Origin: Planctomycetes bacterium GWF2_50_10
GTDB lineage: Bacteria > Planctomycetota > Phycisphaerae > Sedimentisphaerales > GWF2-50-10
Reading direction: 5' to 3'
NCBI GenBank assembly: GCA_001824635.1
Contig: MHYB01000062.1
Location: forward strand, 1-6,266
DNA length: 6,266 bases
The translations under genes were made by a program, and so were the position numbers. A model generated the notes under the pieces. That model searched no databases and was not told where the DNA came from. It saw only the letters and a program-made list of their open reading frames with translations. How positions within the stretch are numbered: the first letter of the stretch is position 1; each line of letters starts with the position of its first letter. Below, in pieces: positions 1-5,662 of this stretch.

Positions 1-658
1 GTTCCTTGCGAACCTGCGCCCATTCGGATTTATCCGTACCGACCGGCAAACCAAGCAGGTCCTGCAGAGCAAGTTCTGCTTTTCCGGAAATAGCGATATT
101 TTTGTAATTGAGCAGGTCGATCAGTTCAAAGATGTCTTCCTTTTCGGCTCTTACCTTCAGAGCATACACCGCATTGAGCCGCGAACGAATCGCAAGGCTT
201 TCATCTTTAATTGCTTTGCGCAGACGTTCGCCTATGTTTTTATAATCATATCCTACAAGTGCCTCAGCCGCGATCAGAGCCTGCGCGTCTGCTCCGTTGA
301 GGAGAATTCGGAACAAGGGATCGATAAACTCGCTCCTGCTCTTGACATTAAGAACATCGGGCTGAACCAGTGCTTTGCATACCGCCGCCTGCGCGAATGG
401 ATTTGCTTCCTGAGCTATAGCCTCAAGCAGAATCTGTTTTGCCTGCGGATCCTGGTTCAAAAGCAGTTCGGTTGCGGCTTGAATGCGTATCTGCTCATCA
501 GCGGAAGTGTAAAGCGTGGCCTTGTAGACGTTTTGTTGACGGCTGAGATTTGTTTCGGGTTTTGAGTTATCCTGCCCATCGGCGCGTGCGCATACGCAAA
601 ACCAGCCCGCCAGAAACAGCACAAATATAATCTGTTTAAATTTCATCCCTGTATTCAT
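1..658 (-). CDS. Exported HEAT-like helical-repeat protein, N-terminal part (C-terminus outside window)
   Basis: The frame stays open for 219 codons from ATG at 658-656 to the left edge, so the C-terminus is missing. Residues 1-26 look like a signal peptide: a Lys-containing start, a hydrophobic core (about 10-22) and an Ala-Arg-Ala cleavage site before Asp27. The mature part is almost wholly amphipathic helix with Ala/Leu-rich repeats of about 35-40 residues (roughly 52-82, 84-98, 111-136, 142-169 and 173-203), which resembles HEAT/armadillo-type scaffolds. A TDxxEW stretch near residue 208 is reminiscent of planctomycete HEAT-repeat proteins (from memory). Such proteins usually act as scaffolds, and no catalytic motif is visible. 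A second in-frame ATG lies at 646-644 (Met5). Neither start has a clear Shine-Dalgarno, but the promoter at 682-709 fits the first. The helical-repeat and export calls are fairly firm; the partner and role are unknown. Confidence 0.7.
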   Translation of the reverse strand, partial: MNTGMKFKQIIFVLFLAGWFCVCARADGQDNSKPETNLSRQQNVYKATLYTSADEQIRIQAATELLLNQDPQAKQILLEAIAQEANPFAQAAVCKALVQPDVLNVKSRSEFIDPLFRILLNGADAQALIAAEALVGYDYKNIGERLRKAIKDESLAIRSRLNAVYALKVRAEKEDIFELIDLLNYKNIAISGKAELALQDLLGLPVGTDKSEWAQVRKE

Positions 659-681
659 CCACAACAATGCTTATCTCGAAA

Positions 682-709
682 ATAATAAGCCATTTGCAGG
701 AGATGTCAA
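682..709 (-). promoter_or_regulatory. Probable sigma70-type promoter of the HEAT-like gene
   Basis: On the minus strand there is a perfect TTGACA at 709-704, a 16-nt spacer, and TATTAT (5 of 6 to TATAAT) at 687-682. Transcription would start near 675, giving a leader of about 17 nt before the ATG at 658. The leader has no clear Shine-Dalgarno. The assignment rests on sequence match only. Confidence 0.6.
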
Positions 710-811
710 TTTCAATCAGGCCATAAAAAAACAATTAAAACCAGAAATAACTGATTATTGCGTGCCCGTTATACGAGCCAGAGCCGCGGATGTTCTAAAT
801 CAATCTGATTT

Positions 812-877
812 TGTGCTCTGTAGAAAGTTTCGGTCTTCAGCCCTGAAAGGGCGAGATAAAGACTTTTGCCGTGCATG
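812..877. repeat. Family 2 repeat, minimal copy: one hairpin with degenerate terminal inverted repeats
   Basis: The left end reads TGCTCTGTAGAAAG (814-827). The right end, read on the other strand, is a degenerate version (about 875-862). Between them lies one perfect small hairpin, GCCCT-gaa-AGGGC (840-852), preceded by GTCTTCA and followed by GAGATAA. The same left end, hairpin and right end recur at 5393-5532, where a larger hairpin is added in the middle. It lies downstream of the small membrane-protein gene (stop at 900). No T-run follows the hairpin, so it is not a standard terminator. The rest of the gap (710-811 and 878-899) shows nothing I recognise. Confidence 0.65.
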
Positions 878-899
878 AATTTAGACGTTGAATTCGGCT

Positions 900-1202
900 T
901 TAATGATGCTTTTTGATCTTATCGGATAATTTATGGTACAAATGATGCAGACGGCGGCGTACCCACAATTCCAGCCGAGGATGAACACAGGCCACCAGCG
1001 GAAGTCCGATAATCACCAAAGGAAAGCCCGGTATAAGCGGAACAAGTCCAAGTGCCATGCCGATAAAAATGAGCGTCGAGCCGATAAGCGGATAAAAAAG
1101 ACGCTGCCACAGCGGCCTGATCTTGAGACAAGCCTCCGATGTACAAAGTTCATTTTTTTGTTTTTCAGTTACCGGCATAACAGCAATACGCCCCCATTCC
1201 AA
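900..1202 (-). CDS. Small two-helix membrane protein, PGPGW/DUF454-like
   Basis: This is a 100-residue protein if it starts at TTG (1202-1200), or 92 residues from ATG at 1178-1176. An in-frame TGA three codons before the TTG rules out anything longer. A charged N-terminal region is followed by a helical hairpin (about 37-55 and 59-72) joined by a Leu-Ile-Pro-Gly-Phe-Pro turn. The tail is strongly basic (RRRLHH at 82-87, KKHH at the end) and probably cytoplasmic. The Gly/Pro-rich turn between two short hydrophobic helices resembles the PGPGW family of putative membrane proteins, and less closely the YbaN/DUF454 family; no function is established for either. It begins only 18 nt after the stop of the DHH phosphoesterase gene, so it is probably co-transcribed. 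The start is uncertain because neither candidate has a well-placed Shine-Dalgarno; a GGGGG run lies 12 nt before the ATG. The C-terminal two thirds are secure. Confidence 0.7.
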   Translation of the reverse strand: MEWGRIAVMPVTEKQKNELCTSEACLKIRPLWQRLFYPLIGSTLIFIGMALGLVPLIPGFPLVIIGLPLVACVHPRLELWVRRRLHHLYHKLSDKIKKHH

Positions 1203-1220
1203 TATGGCTCAAAAGATTCT

Positions 1221-2231
1221 CTATTTTTTATCGCCGAAAATGGCTCCCAATTCGCCTAAAATTATTTGTTTAGCACGTTCACATGGCCCGTCAAGGGTTA
1301 CGCCTGCCGCCGCCTTGTGCCCGCCCCCGCCGAATTTAGAGGCTATCGCCTGGACGTCAACACCTCCCCTGCTCCGCAGAGAGCACCTTATCTTTGAGTC
1401 CTTTTGTTCGACACATAACACTGCAACCTCAACAGAACCGACCCTGCGGTACTCATCTATAAGGTTCTCCGTATCACGGGCAGTTGCCCCTGTTATGGCA
1501 AAATCGGCGAAGTTCACATACCCTATGGCCACCCTGTTATCAAACAGGAACTCCACCCTCTCCATCAGCAAAGTCAAAAGTCTGAACCGCTCCACCGAAA
1601 AATTCTGATACAGCACCTGGTAGATATCTGCCGGACGAGCGCCGGCATCTATGAGCCGCCCGGCATCACCATAAACCCTGCTGTCGGTATTGCTGAACCG
1701 AAACCAGCCCGTGTCGGTGGATAACGATACAAACAGCGCAGCAGCGATTGCGGGATCTATATCCCAGCGAGCATGTTTGAAAAGGTCAAGCACTATCTGG
1801 CCGGCGGCTGCCGCTGTGGTATCGATTACTTCCACATCGCCCAGCCCGTCGCTCGTAACATGATGATCAAGCACAAGTACTGGCTTATGCTTTTTCTTCA
1901 ACCATAGATCGAACTGCGGCAGTTGTATATAGCTGTTGGTATCGATAATAATAACCCCGTCGCATTGCAGGTAATCGCCGCGGTCGAGGTCTTCGATCTT
2001 GAGATCCTCGCCAAGGACAGGCACTTTGGTCTCAAACAAGAAGGAATACCATTGCGGCAGCGGCGACAAAAGCAGTGGCATGGATTTCTTGCCTAGTTTC
2101 TTCAAAGCCATCATCATTGCCGCGATTGAGCCGCATGCGTCTCCGTCCGGCCGGGTGTGAGAAGTTATAAGTACGCACTGGGAATTATTTATGAACCTCA
2201 GGGCATCATCAAAATCTTTGGTTTGGGCCAT
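1221..2231 (-). CDS. nrnA: DHH/DHHA1 phosphoesterase, NrnA-like (nanoRNase / pAp phosphatase)
   Basis: This 336-residue protein is of typical length for the NrnA group. The N-terminal DHH domain shows motif I HTRPDGDACGS (25-35), motif II with Asp97 in VIIIDTN, the signature DHH at 122-124, and motif IV with Asp173 in STDTG; these His and Asp residues bind two Mn ions. The C-terminal DHHA1 domain ends in the substrate-binding GGGGHKAAAG (301-310). Family members degrade 2-5 nt RNAs to mononucleotides and many also dephosphorylate 3'-phosphoadenosine-5'-phosphate in the cytoplasm. Some relatives prefer cyclic dinucleotide products such as pApA, so exact substrate choice is open. The ATG at 2231 has a weak GAG 8 nt upstream. 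It follows ribF on the same strand, a neighbourhood seen in many bacteria (rbfA, nrnA, truB, ribF), although here 227 nt of repeats separate the two. All catalytic residues are present. Confidence 0.92.
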   Translation of the reverse strand: MAQTKDFDDALRFINNSQCVLITSHTRPDGDACGSIAAMMMALKKLGKKSMPLLLSPLPQWYSFLFETKVPVLGEDLKIEDLDRGDYLQCDGVIIIDTNSYIQLPQFDLWLKKKHKPVLVLDHHVTSDGLGDVEVIDTTAAAAGQIVLDLFKHARWDIDPAIAAALFVSLSTDTGWFRFSNTDSRVYGDAGRLIDAGARPADIYQVLYQNFSVERFRLLTLLMERVEFLFDNRVAIGYVNFADFAITGATARDTENLIDEYRRVGSVEVAVLCVEQKDSKIRCSLRSRGGVDVQAIASKFGGGGHKAAAGVTLDGPCERAKQIILGELGAIFGDKK

Positions 2232-2270
2232 TTTTATATCTCATTAATTCTGCCAACAGTGTTATTTTAC

Positions 2271-2432
2271 CAGCCCACGGTGGCAACCGTGGGTTTAGAA
2301 GTTTTCCCATTTTAGCCCCAGCGGGGCGCAATATGATAGCCCAGGGTGGAGCGAAGCGCAGCCCTGGGTTAACTTTACAAACAAAACCAAGCCCTGTAAG
2401 GGCGACACCTTCAGCCCTTTTCTACAAGCAGG
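2271..2432. repeat. Family 2 repeat, large copy: four GC-rich hairpins in series
   Basis: Four inverted repeats follow one another. They are CCCACGGT/ACCGTGGG (2274-2293, 8-bp perfect stem, 4-nt loop), GCCCC/GGGGC (2315-2327), CCCAGGG/CCCTGGG (2340-2368, with an inner GCG-AAG-CGC) and GCCCT/AGGGC (2391-2403). The stretch 2334-2369 is identical over 36 bases to 5439-5474. The right end, read on the other strand as CTGCTTGTAGAAAAG (2431-2417), matches the terminal repeat of the other copies. The left end differs from them. It fills most of the 227-nt gap between ribF and the DHH gene, which holds no other gene. In the transcript it would form a chain of stems between the two reading frames and could act on mRNA processing or stability (inference). 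Confidence 0.8.
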
Positions 2433-2458
2433 AATTTCTAAACTAAAAACAAAAAACG

Positions 2459-3442
2459 TCAAAGTATCTCATTTATTTTCAGAATATTTTCTATTCTCGC
2501 GCAATCGACAGCTATCTGTTCTTTAAATTTTTCAACCGATTCAAACCGCTGCTGATGACGTACGAATTCGATAAAATCAAGTGCCATCCATTTCCCGTAA
2601 AGCGGCCCCGTTTTTTGACCCAGGATATGCGCCTCAAGCAATAAAGGGTGTTCGGCAATAAAAGTCCTCGCCCTGCCGATGCTGATCGCCGCCGGCAATT
2701 TCGCAGAGCCGTTACAAACATCTTCAAGCGTATCGCCGATTAGCACATTGCCCGCGTAAACGCCCTCCGCAGGGATGATCTGCTTTAATGGTTTCAAATT
2801 GGCAGTTGGAAAACCCAGTTCCGTGCCTTTGCCGCGACCCGCCTCAACCTGGCCAATCAGTCTGTACGGCCTGGAAAGACACAATGACGCATCCTCAACA
2901 GCGGAATTTTCTAAAAGCTGCCTTATCAGCGAACTCGATACCATCGCATCTGAAGCTGTTTTGAGGGCGATATGCACTGGCTCGACCACCTCAACATCAA
3001 AGCCCCGCGTAGCGGCAATAGCCTTGAGCGTTTCGATATTTCCGCTGCGGCCGAATCCGAAAGTAAAGCTAGGCCCTTCAACAATGGCCGATGGTTTTAG
3101 CTGCACCATTAAGAACCGGTCAATGAAATCTTCCGGCGAGAGGTTGAGCAGATCAAAATTATCCCTGACTACCACAACACAATCAACTTTGGCCTTTTCC
3201 AACAGACGCAGTTTAAATTCGAGCGGGGTGAGAACACCGGGCGATTTTTCCGGTTTCAAAATGGCAACCGGATGCGGGTCGAACGTCATCACGCAAAGCC
3301 CGACTTTTTTTTGATCCGCGATTTGCCTTGCGCGTCCAAGCAGAGCCTGATGACCGAGGTGCACGCCATCGAAATTGCCGATCGCCAGCACCTGCCCCCT
3401 CGCGACCTGGTTCCATTTATCCCTGCTGAGTATTACCTGCAC
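2459..3442 (-). CDS. ribF: Bifunctional riboflavin kinase / FAD synthetase
   Basis: The 327-residue enzyme phosphorylates riboflavin to FMN and then adenylylates FMN to FAD in the cytoplasm. The N-terminal nucleotidyltransferase domain shows GNFDGVHLGH (22-31), TFDPHP (53-58), the GPSFTFGFGR stretch (123-132) and SSSLIR (169-174). The C-terminal kinase domain shows GRGKGTELGFPTANL (202-216, with the Mg/ATP-binding Thr213 and Asn215), GVYAG (227-231) and the likely catalytic Glu270 in LLLEAHI. Oddities are SIGRART (254-260), where an IGxxPT stretch is usual, and GQKTGPLYGK (275-284), where a DFxGxLYG stretch is usual. The start is GTG (3442-3440): an in-frame TAA lies directly before it and GGAG sits 7 nt upstream, so no earlier start is possible. 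A strong promoter lies at 3477-3505. No FMN riboswitch fits in the short leader. Confidence 0.95.
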   Translation of the reverse strand: MQVILSRDKWNQVARGQVLAIGNFDGVHLGHQALLGRARQIADQKKVGLCVMTFDPHPVAILKPEKSPGVLTPLEFKLRLLEKAKVDCVVVVRDNFDLLNLSPEDFIDRFLMVQLKPSAIVEGPSFTFGFGRSGNIETLKAIAATRGFDVEVVEPVHIALKTASDAMVSSSLIRQLLENSAVEDASLCLSRPYRLIGQVEAGRGKGTELGFPTANLKPLKQIIPAEGVYAGNVLIGDTLEDVCNGSAKLPAAISIGRARTFIAEHPLLLEAHILGQKTGPLYGKWMALDFIEFVRHQQRFESVEKFKEQIAVDCARIENILKINEIL

Positions 3443-3449
3443 TTATTGG

Positions 3450-3453
3450 CTCC
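3450..3453 (-). promoter_or_regulatory. Shine-Dalgarno GGAG deciding the GTG start of ribF
   Basis: GGAG on the minus strand lies 7 nt before the GTG at 3442. The codon directly before the GTG is a TAA in the same frame. Together these fix the unusual start codon. Confidence 0.75.
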
Positions 3454-3476
3454 GCCTTAATCAAACGTACAATGGG

Positions 3477-3505
3477 ATTATCGGCAAAGCCCGCCATGTT
3501 GTCAA
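3477..3505 (-). promoter_or_regulatory. Probable sigma70-type promoter of ribF
   Basis: On the minus strand there is a perfect TTGACA at 3505-3500, a 17-nt spacer, and GATAAT (5 of 6 to TATAAT) at 3482-3477. The predicted start near 3470 gives a leader of about 28 nt that contains the GGAG ribosome binding site. It is divergent from, and does not overlap, the promoter of the Fur-family gene. Confidence 0.75.
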
Positions 3506-3519
3506 TGAAAAGCATTTCA
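3506..3519. promoter_or_regulatory. Candidate operator: palindrome between divergent -35 boxes
   Basis: TGAAA-N4-TTTCA is a 14-bp inverted repeat. It abuts the -35 box of ribF (3500-3505) and overlaps the -35 box of the Fur-family gene (3516-3521). A second overlapping inverted repeat, GCATT-TCAC-AATGC, lies at 3512-3525. Either could be the site of the adjacent regulator. Neither matches a canonical Fur, Zur or PerR box, so the link is inference from position and symmetry. Confidence 0.35.
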
Positions 3520-3543
3520 CAATGCCATCCTGCCTGCTATAAT
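3516..3543 (+). promoter_or_regulatory. Probable sigma70-type promoter giving a leaderless Fur-family mRNA
   Basis: TTCACA (5 of 6 to TTGACA) at 3516-3521, a 16-nt spacer, and a perfect TATAAT at 3538-3543. Transcription would normally start 6-8 nt after the -10 box, at about 3550. That is exactly the A of the ATG start codon, so no room remains for a leader or a ribosome binding site. Confidence 0.65.
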
Positions 3544-3549
3544 GCGATT

Positions 3550-3969
3550 ATGAAACATGCACATTCAACTGATCCGCAGCAGATCATAAAGTCGGCCCGG
3601 CTGAGGACCACCCCCGGTCGGCTGGCGATTATCGGCGTACTGCTAAAATCGCCATCCCCCCTCACACAGGAGCAGATCGCCGCCAAACTGGGCAACAGTG
3701 GCCTCAACAAGGTTACGATTTACAGGGCACTGGAGAGCTTTCTCGAATCCGGCATCATCCACAGGGCCTTCCTGAAACAGCGGTCATGGTATTATGAACT
3801 TGCCCACAATTGCAGTCATTCGCAGTGCCACCCGCATTTCACCTGCACCGCCTGCGGCCGCACTCTTTGCCTCAAAACAGCAACCGTGCCCATGACATCG
3901 AACTTACCCCCCGGCTACCGCGTCCAGCGCCAAAAGGTCGAACTTGAAGGCCTCTGCCCCGACTGTTAA
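3550..3969 (+). CDS. Fur-family metal-dependent transcriptional regulator
   Basis: From ATG at 3550 the protein has 139 residues, normal for the Fur/Zur/PerR family. A winged helix-turn-helix (about 17-75) contains TQEQIAAKL and the recognition-helix stretch NKVTIYRALESF. The C-terminal dimerisation domain carries the metal-ligand segment HPHF (94-97) and two Cys pairs of a structural zinc site, CTAC (99-102) and CPDC (136-139). It normally acts as a dimeric, metal-loaded repressor in the cytoplasm. Which metal or signal it senses cannot be read from the sequence. The frame is open up to an ATG at 3472, but that form would add 26 unconserved residues, lacks a ribosome site and would contain the TATAAT, so the shorter start is preferred. 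The protein ends exactly at the last zinc-site Cys with no tail. It is divergent from ribF and convergent with thiH. Confidence 0.9.
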   Translation: MKHAHSTDPQQIIKSARLRTTPGRLAIIGVLLKSPSPLTQEQIAAKLGNSGLNKVTIYRALESFLESGIIHRAFLKQRSWYYELAHNCSHSQCHPHFTCTACGRTLCLKTATVPMTSNLPPGYRVQRQKVELEGLCPDC

Positions 3970-4034
3970 TATTACAGCGTCACAAGATGTTTTGACTTAA
4001 TGTAAGCACTTATTGACATTGAGGTTATAAGTTT

Positions 4035-4177
4035 GAAATCCGAAACTCGAAGCTCGAAACAATTTCAAATGCTAAAAAAACGAATGTTCAAACAAAACTC
4101 GCCCCAGTCTCGCTCTTGTTTTGGTCATTTGCGTTTGGAATTTTGAATTTGTTTCGGGATTCGGGCTTCGGATTTCG
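4035..4177. repeat. Family 1 long imperfect hairpin element, copy A
   Basis: The left arm (4035-4098) and right arm (4118-4177) are imperfect reverse complements: both begin GAAATCCGAA at the outer end and reach ACAAAAC or CCAAAAC at the inner end. They surround a 19-nt apex (4099-4117). The left arm matches the right arm of the copy at 5532-5662, read on the other strand, at about 55 of 65 positions by eye. The stretch CAAATGACCAAAACAAGAG (4131-4113, minus) is identical in both copies. The element fills most of the 259-nt gap between the convergent Fur-family gene and thiH. The remaining bases, 3970-4034 and 4178-4228, are AT-rich and show no clear gene or terminator. Confidence 0.8.
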
Positions 4178-4228
4178 AGACAAATACCAAAATCTATATC
4201 ACATGCCGCTAATATTAAGTACCCTCTA

Positions 4229-5323
4229 TTATTTCGCAAAAGCCGCGTCGAAATCTTTCCACACCGGCTCAAATCCCTTGGCCTCGATCGCCCTGGCTAC
4301 CTCATCAGGCGTCCTCGGATCGGAAATATTAAACTGCTCCAGCGCGTTTGAGCCTGTATAGCCCCCTGGATTTGTCTTGGAACCCGCCGACATCGACGTT
4401 ATCCCAAGCCCTATGAGATTATCACGAAACGCCCCCCGCTCACGCGTCGATAAATACATCACCGAATCCGCAAAGCACAGCCGCAGCGCAAAGATCATCT
4501 GCACAAGATCCGTATCCGATACATCTTGCGCAAAATTAAAATCAACCTCAGCCGCCGGCCGAAGCCGCGGGAACGAAAACGAAACCTGTGTCCGCCAGAA
4601 ATTTTTCATAAGCCACGCCGCATGCGCCCCCAGCGCCAGCGTCTCAAACCGAAAATCCGTCAGCCCAAGCAGCGATCCCAGCCCAACCCGCCGAAACCCC
4701 GCCTTCGCCGCCGTTTCATGTGCCAGCAGTCGGCGATCATAATCTGCTTTCGGCCCACAATGCAGCTTTGCGTAAATATCCCGGTCGTACGTTTCCTGAT
4801 AAAGCGTCATACCGTCAACGCCCGCCGCCGCGAGCTTTTCGTACTCGTCTAATTCAAGCTGATACACCTCGATCGATATCGAAGCGAATTTCCCCCGAAG
4901 CTTTTCTCCCAGCCGCGACAGGTAATCGGCATCGATATATTTCTTATCCTCACCAGCCACCAGCAGTATATGCCGAAATCCCTGCCCCGCCAGTATATCC
5001 GCATCAGCCATAGCCTCTTCAACTGTAAGCCGCGTCCGCTGCACGTGCGTCTTGCAGTTATACCCGCAGTAAACGCATGCGTTGACGCAGTAATTTGAAA
5101 CATACAGCGGCGCATAAAGGTTTATCGTACGCCCGAATCGCCGAATCGTTAATTCGCTTGATAACCTCGCCATATCCTCAATAAACGCCGTCGCCGCCGG
5201 GGAGATCAAAGCGGCCAACCGTTCTATCGAAAACGCCGCAGGCATTGCCAGCTGCCTCTTCACCTGCTCCGCACTGATCGCCGCGAGATCAATATTTTTT
5301 AACTGCTCAAAATCTATGTTCAT
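4229..5323 (-). CDS. thiH: 2-Iminoacetate synthase (tyrosine lyase), radical SAM
   Basis: This 364-residue protein has the usual ThiH length. It cleaves tyrosine with a 5'-deoxyadenosyl radical to give dehydroglycine (2-iminoacetate) and p-cresol; dehydroglycine is then used by ThiG. The cluster-binding motif CVNACVYC places Cys79, Cys83 and Cys86 on the [4Fe-4S] cluster, followed by GYN. Other ThiH-like landmarks are GEDKKY (124-129), YQETY (175-179), FPRLRP (251-256), STRE (292-295) and the C-terminal SAGSKTNPGGY (312-322), ending in a BATS-type domain. It uses ATG at 5323-5321; no good Shine-Dalgarno is visible before it. It follows thiG on the same strand, as in many thiSGH(F) clusters, but 356 nt of repeats separate the two. 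Reliance on ThiH instead of the oxygen-using glycine oxidase ThiO fits an anaerobic host. All expected cluster residues are present. Confidence 0.95.
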   Translation of the reverse strand: MNIDFEQLKNIDLAAISAEQVKRQLAMPAAFSIERLAALISPAATAFIEDMARLSSELTIRRFGRTINLYAPLYVSNYCVNACVYCGYNCKTHVQRTRLTVEEAMADADILAGQGFRHILLVAGEDKKYIDADYLSRLGEKLRGKFASISIEVYQLELDEYEKLAAAGVDGMTLYQETYDRDIYAKLHCGPKADYDRRLLAHETAAKAGFRRVGLGSLLGLTDFRFETLALGAHAAWLMKNFWRTQVSFSFPRLRPAAEVDFNFAQDVSDTDLVQMIFALRLCFADSVMYLSTRERGAFRDNLIGLGITSMSAGSKTNPGGYTGSNALEQFNISDPRTPDEVARAIEAKGFEPVWKDFDAAFAK

Positions 5324-5392
5324 TTTATATTACAACGCATCCGGAAAAACGATAAATACAGTTGATGAATACGAAGCACAAATCAGAAATCC

Positions 5393-5532
5393 TGCTCTTT
5401 AGAAAACATTTCGTCTTCAGCCCTGAAAGGGCTAAATTTGATAGCCCAGGGTGGAGCGAAGCGCAGCCCTGGGTCAATATCCAATCCAAAATAAGCCCTG
5501 AAAGGGCGAGATAATACTTTTCTACAGAGCAC
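5393..5532. repeat. Family 2 repeat, full copy with terminal inverted repeats
   Basis: The ends are TGCTCTTTAGAAAA (5393-5406) and, on the other strand, TGCTCTGTAGAAAA (5531-5518): a 14-bp terminal inverted repeat with one mismatch. Inside are three hairpins: GCCCT-gaa-AGGGC at 5420-5432 and again at 5495-5507, and between them CCCAGGG/CCCTGGG (5445-5473). The 36 bases 5439-5474 are identical to 2334-2369. The flanking parts (GTCTTCA on the left, GAGATAA and CTTTT on the right) match the minimal copy at 812-877. No transposase is encoded, so if mobile it would depend on one elsewhere. Confidence 0.8.
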
Positions 5533-5662
5533 GAAATCCGAAACAAATCCGAAATCCTAAACTCAAATGACCAAAACAAGAGTTCCGGCCGCCAAAGTTT
5601 TGTTTTGAATATTCGATTTTTGCTCATTTGATATTGTTTCGAGTTTCGATATTCGGATTTCG
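5532..5662. repeat. Family 1 long imperfect hairpin element, copy B (inverted relative to copy A)
   Basis: The left arm (5532-5577) starts CGAAATCCGAA and ends CAAATGACCAAAAC. The right arm (5597-5662) is its imperfect reverse complement, ending GGATTTCG. The apex (5578-5596) is 19 nt, as in copy A, and starts AAGAG in the matching orientation. The left arm is about 14 nt shorter than its counterpart in copy A. The order of the two arm types is reversed compared with copy A, so the two copies point in opposite directions around thiH. It lies 17 nt from the thiG stop codon. Confidence 0.8.

Noticed and set aside
840..852. Intrinsic terminator at the GCCCTGAAAGGGC hairpin downstream of the small membrane-protein gene
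   Set aside because: The stem is only 5 bp and no T-run follows on the minus strand. The same hairpin recurs as part of a repeat family.
933..1608. Plus-strand frames over the small membrane-protein and DHH genes
   Set aside because: They are antisense to well-supported coding sequence and show no protein-like features.
3472..3549. Longer reading of the Fur-family gene from ATG at 3472
   Set aside because: The extra 26 residues do not look like the family, there is no ribosome binding site, and the stretch contains both divergent promoters.
3443..3549. FMN riboswitch upstream of ribF
   Set aside because: The predicted leader is only about 28 nt, far too short for the aptamer, and no matching motifs are seen.
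4072..4361. Short open frames across family 1 copy A and the 3' end of thiH
   Set aside because: They derive from the hairpin repeat or lie antisense to the secure thiH gene, with no domain or start signal.
5325..5627. Open frame of 100 codons in the thiG-thiH spacer
   Set aside because: It runs entirely through the two repeat families. Its translation has the low-complexity look (FWSFEFRISDLFRIS) of repeat-derived frames and lacks a ribosome site.
812..5662. CRISPR array
   Set aside because: The repeats are few, palindromic, of variable size and far apart, with no regular spacers and no cas genes.
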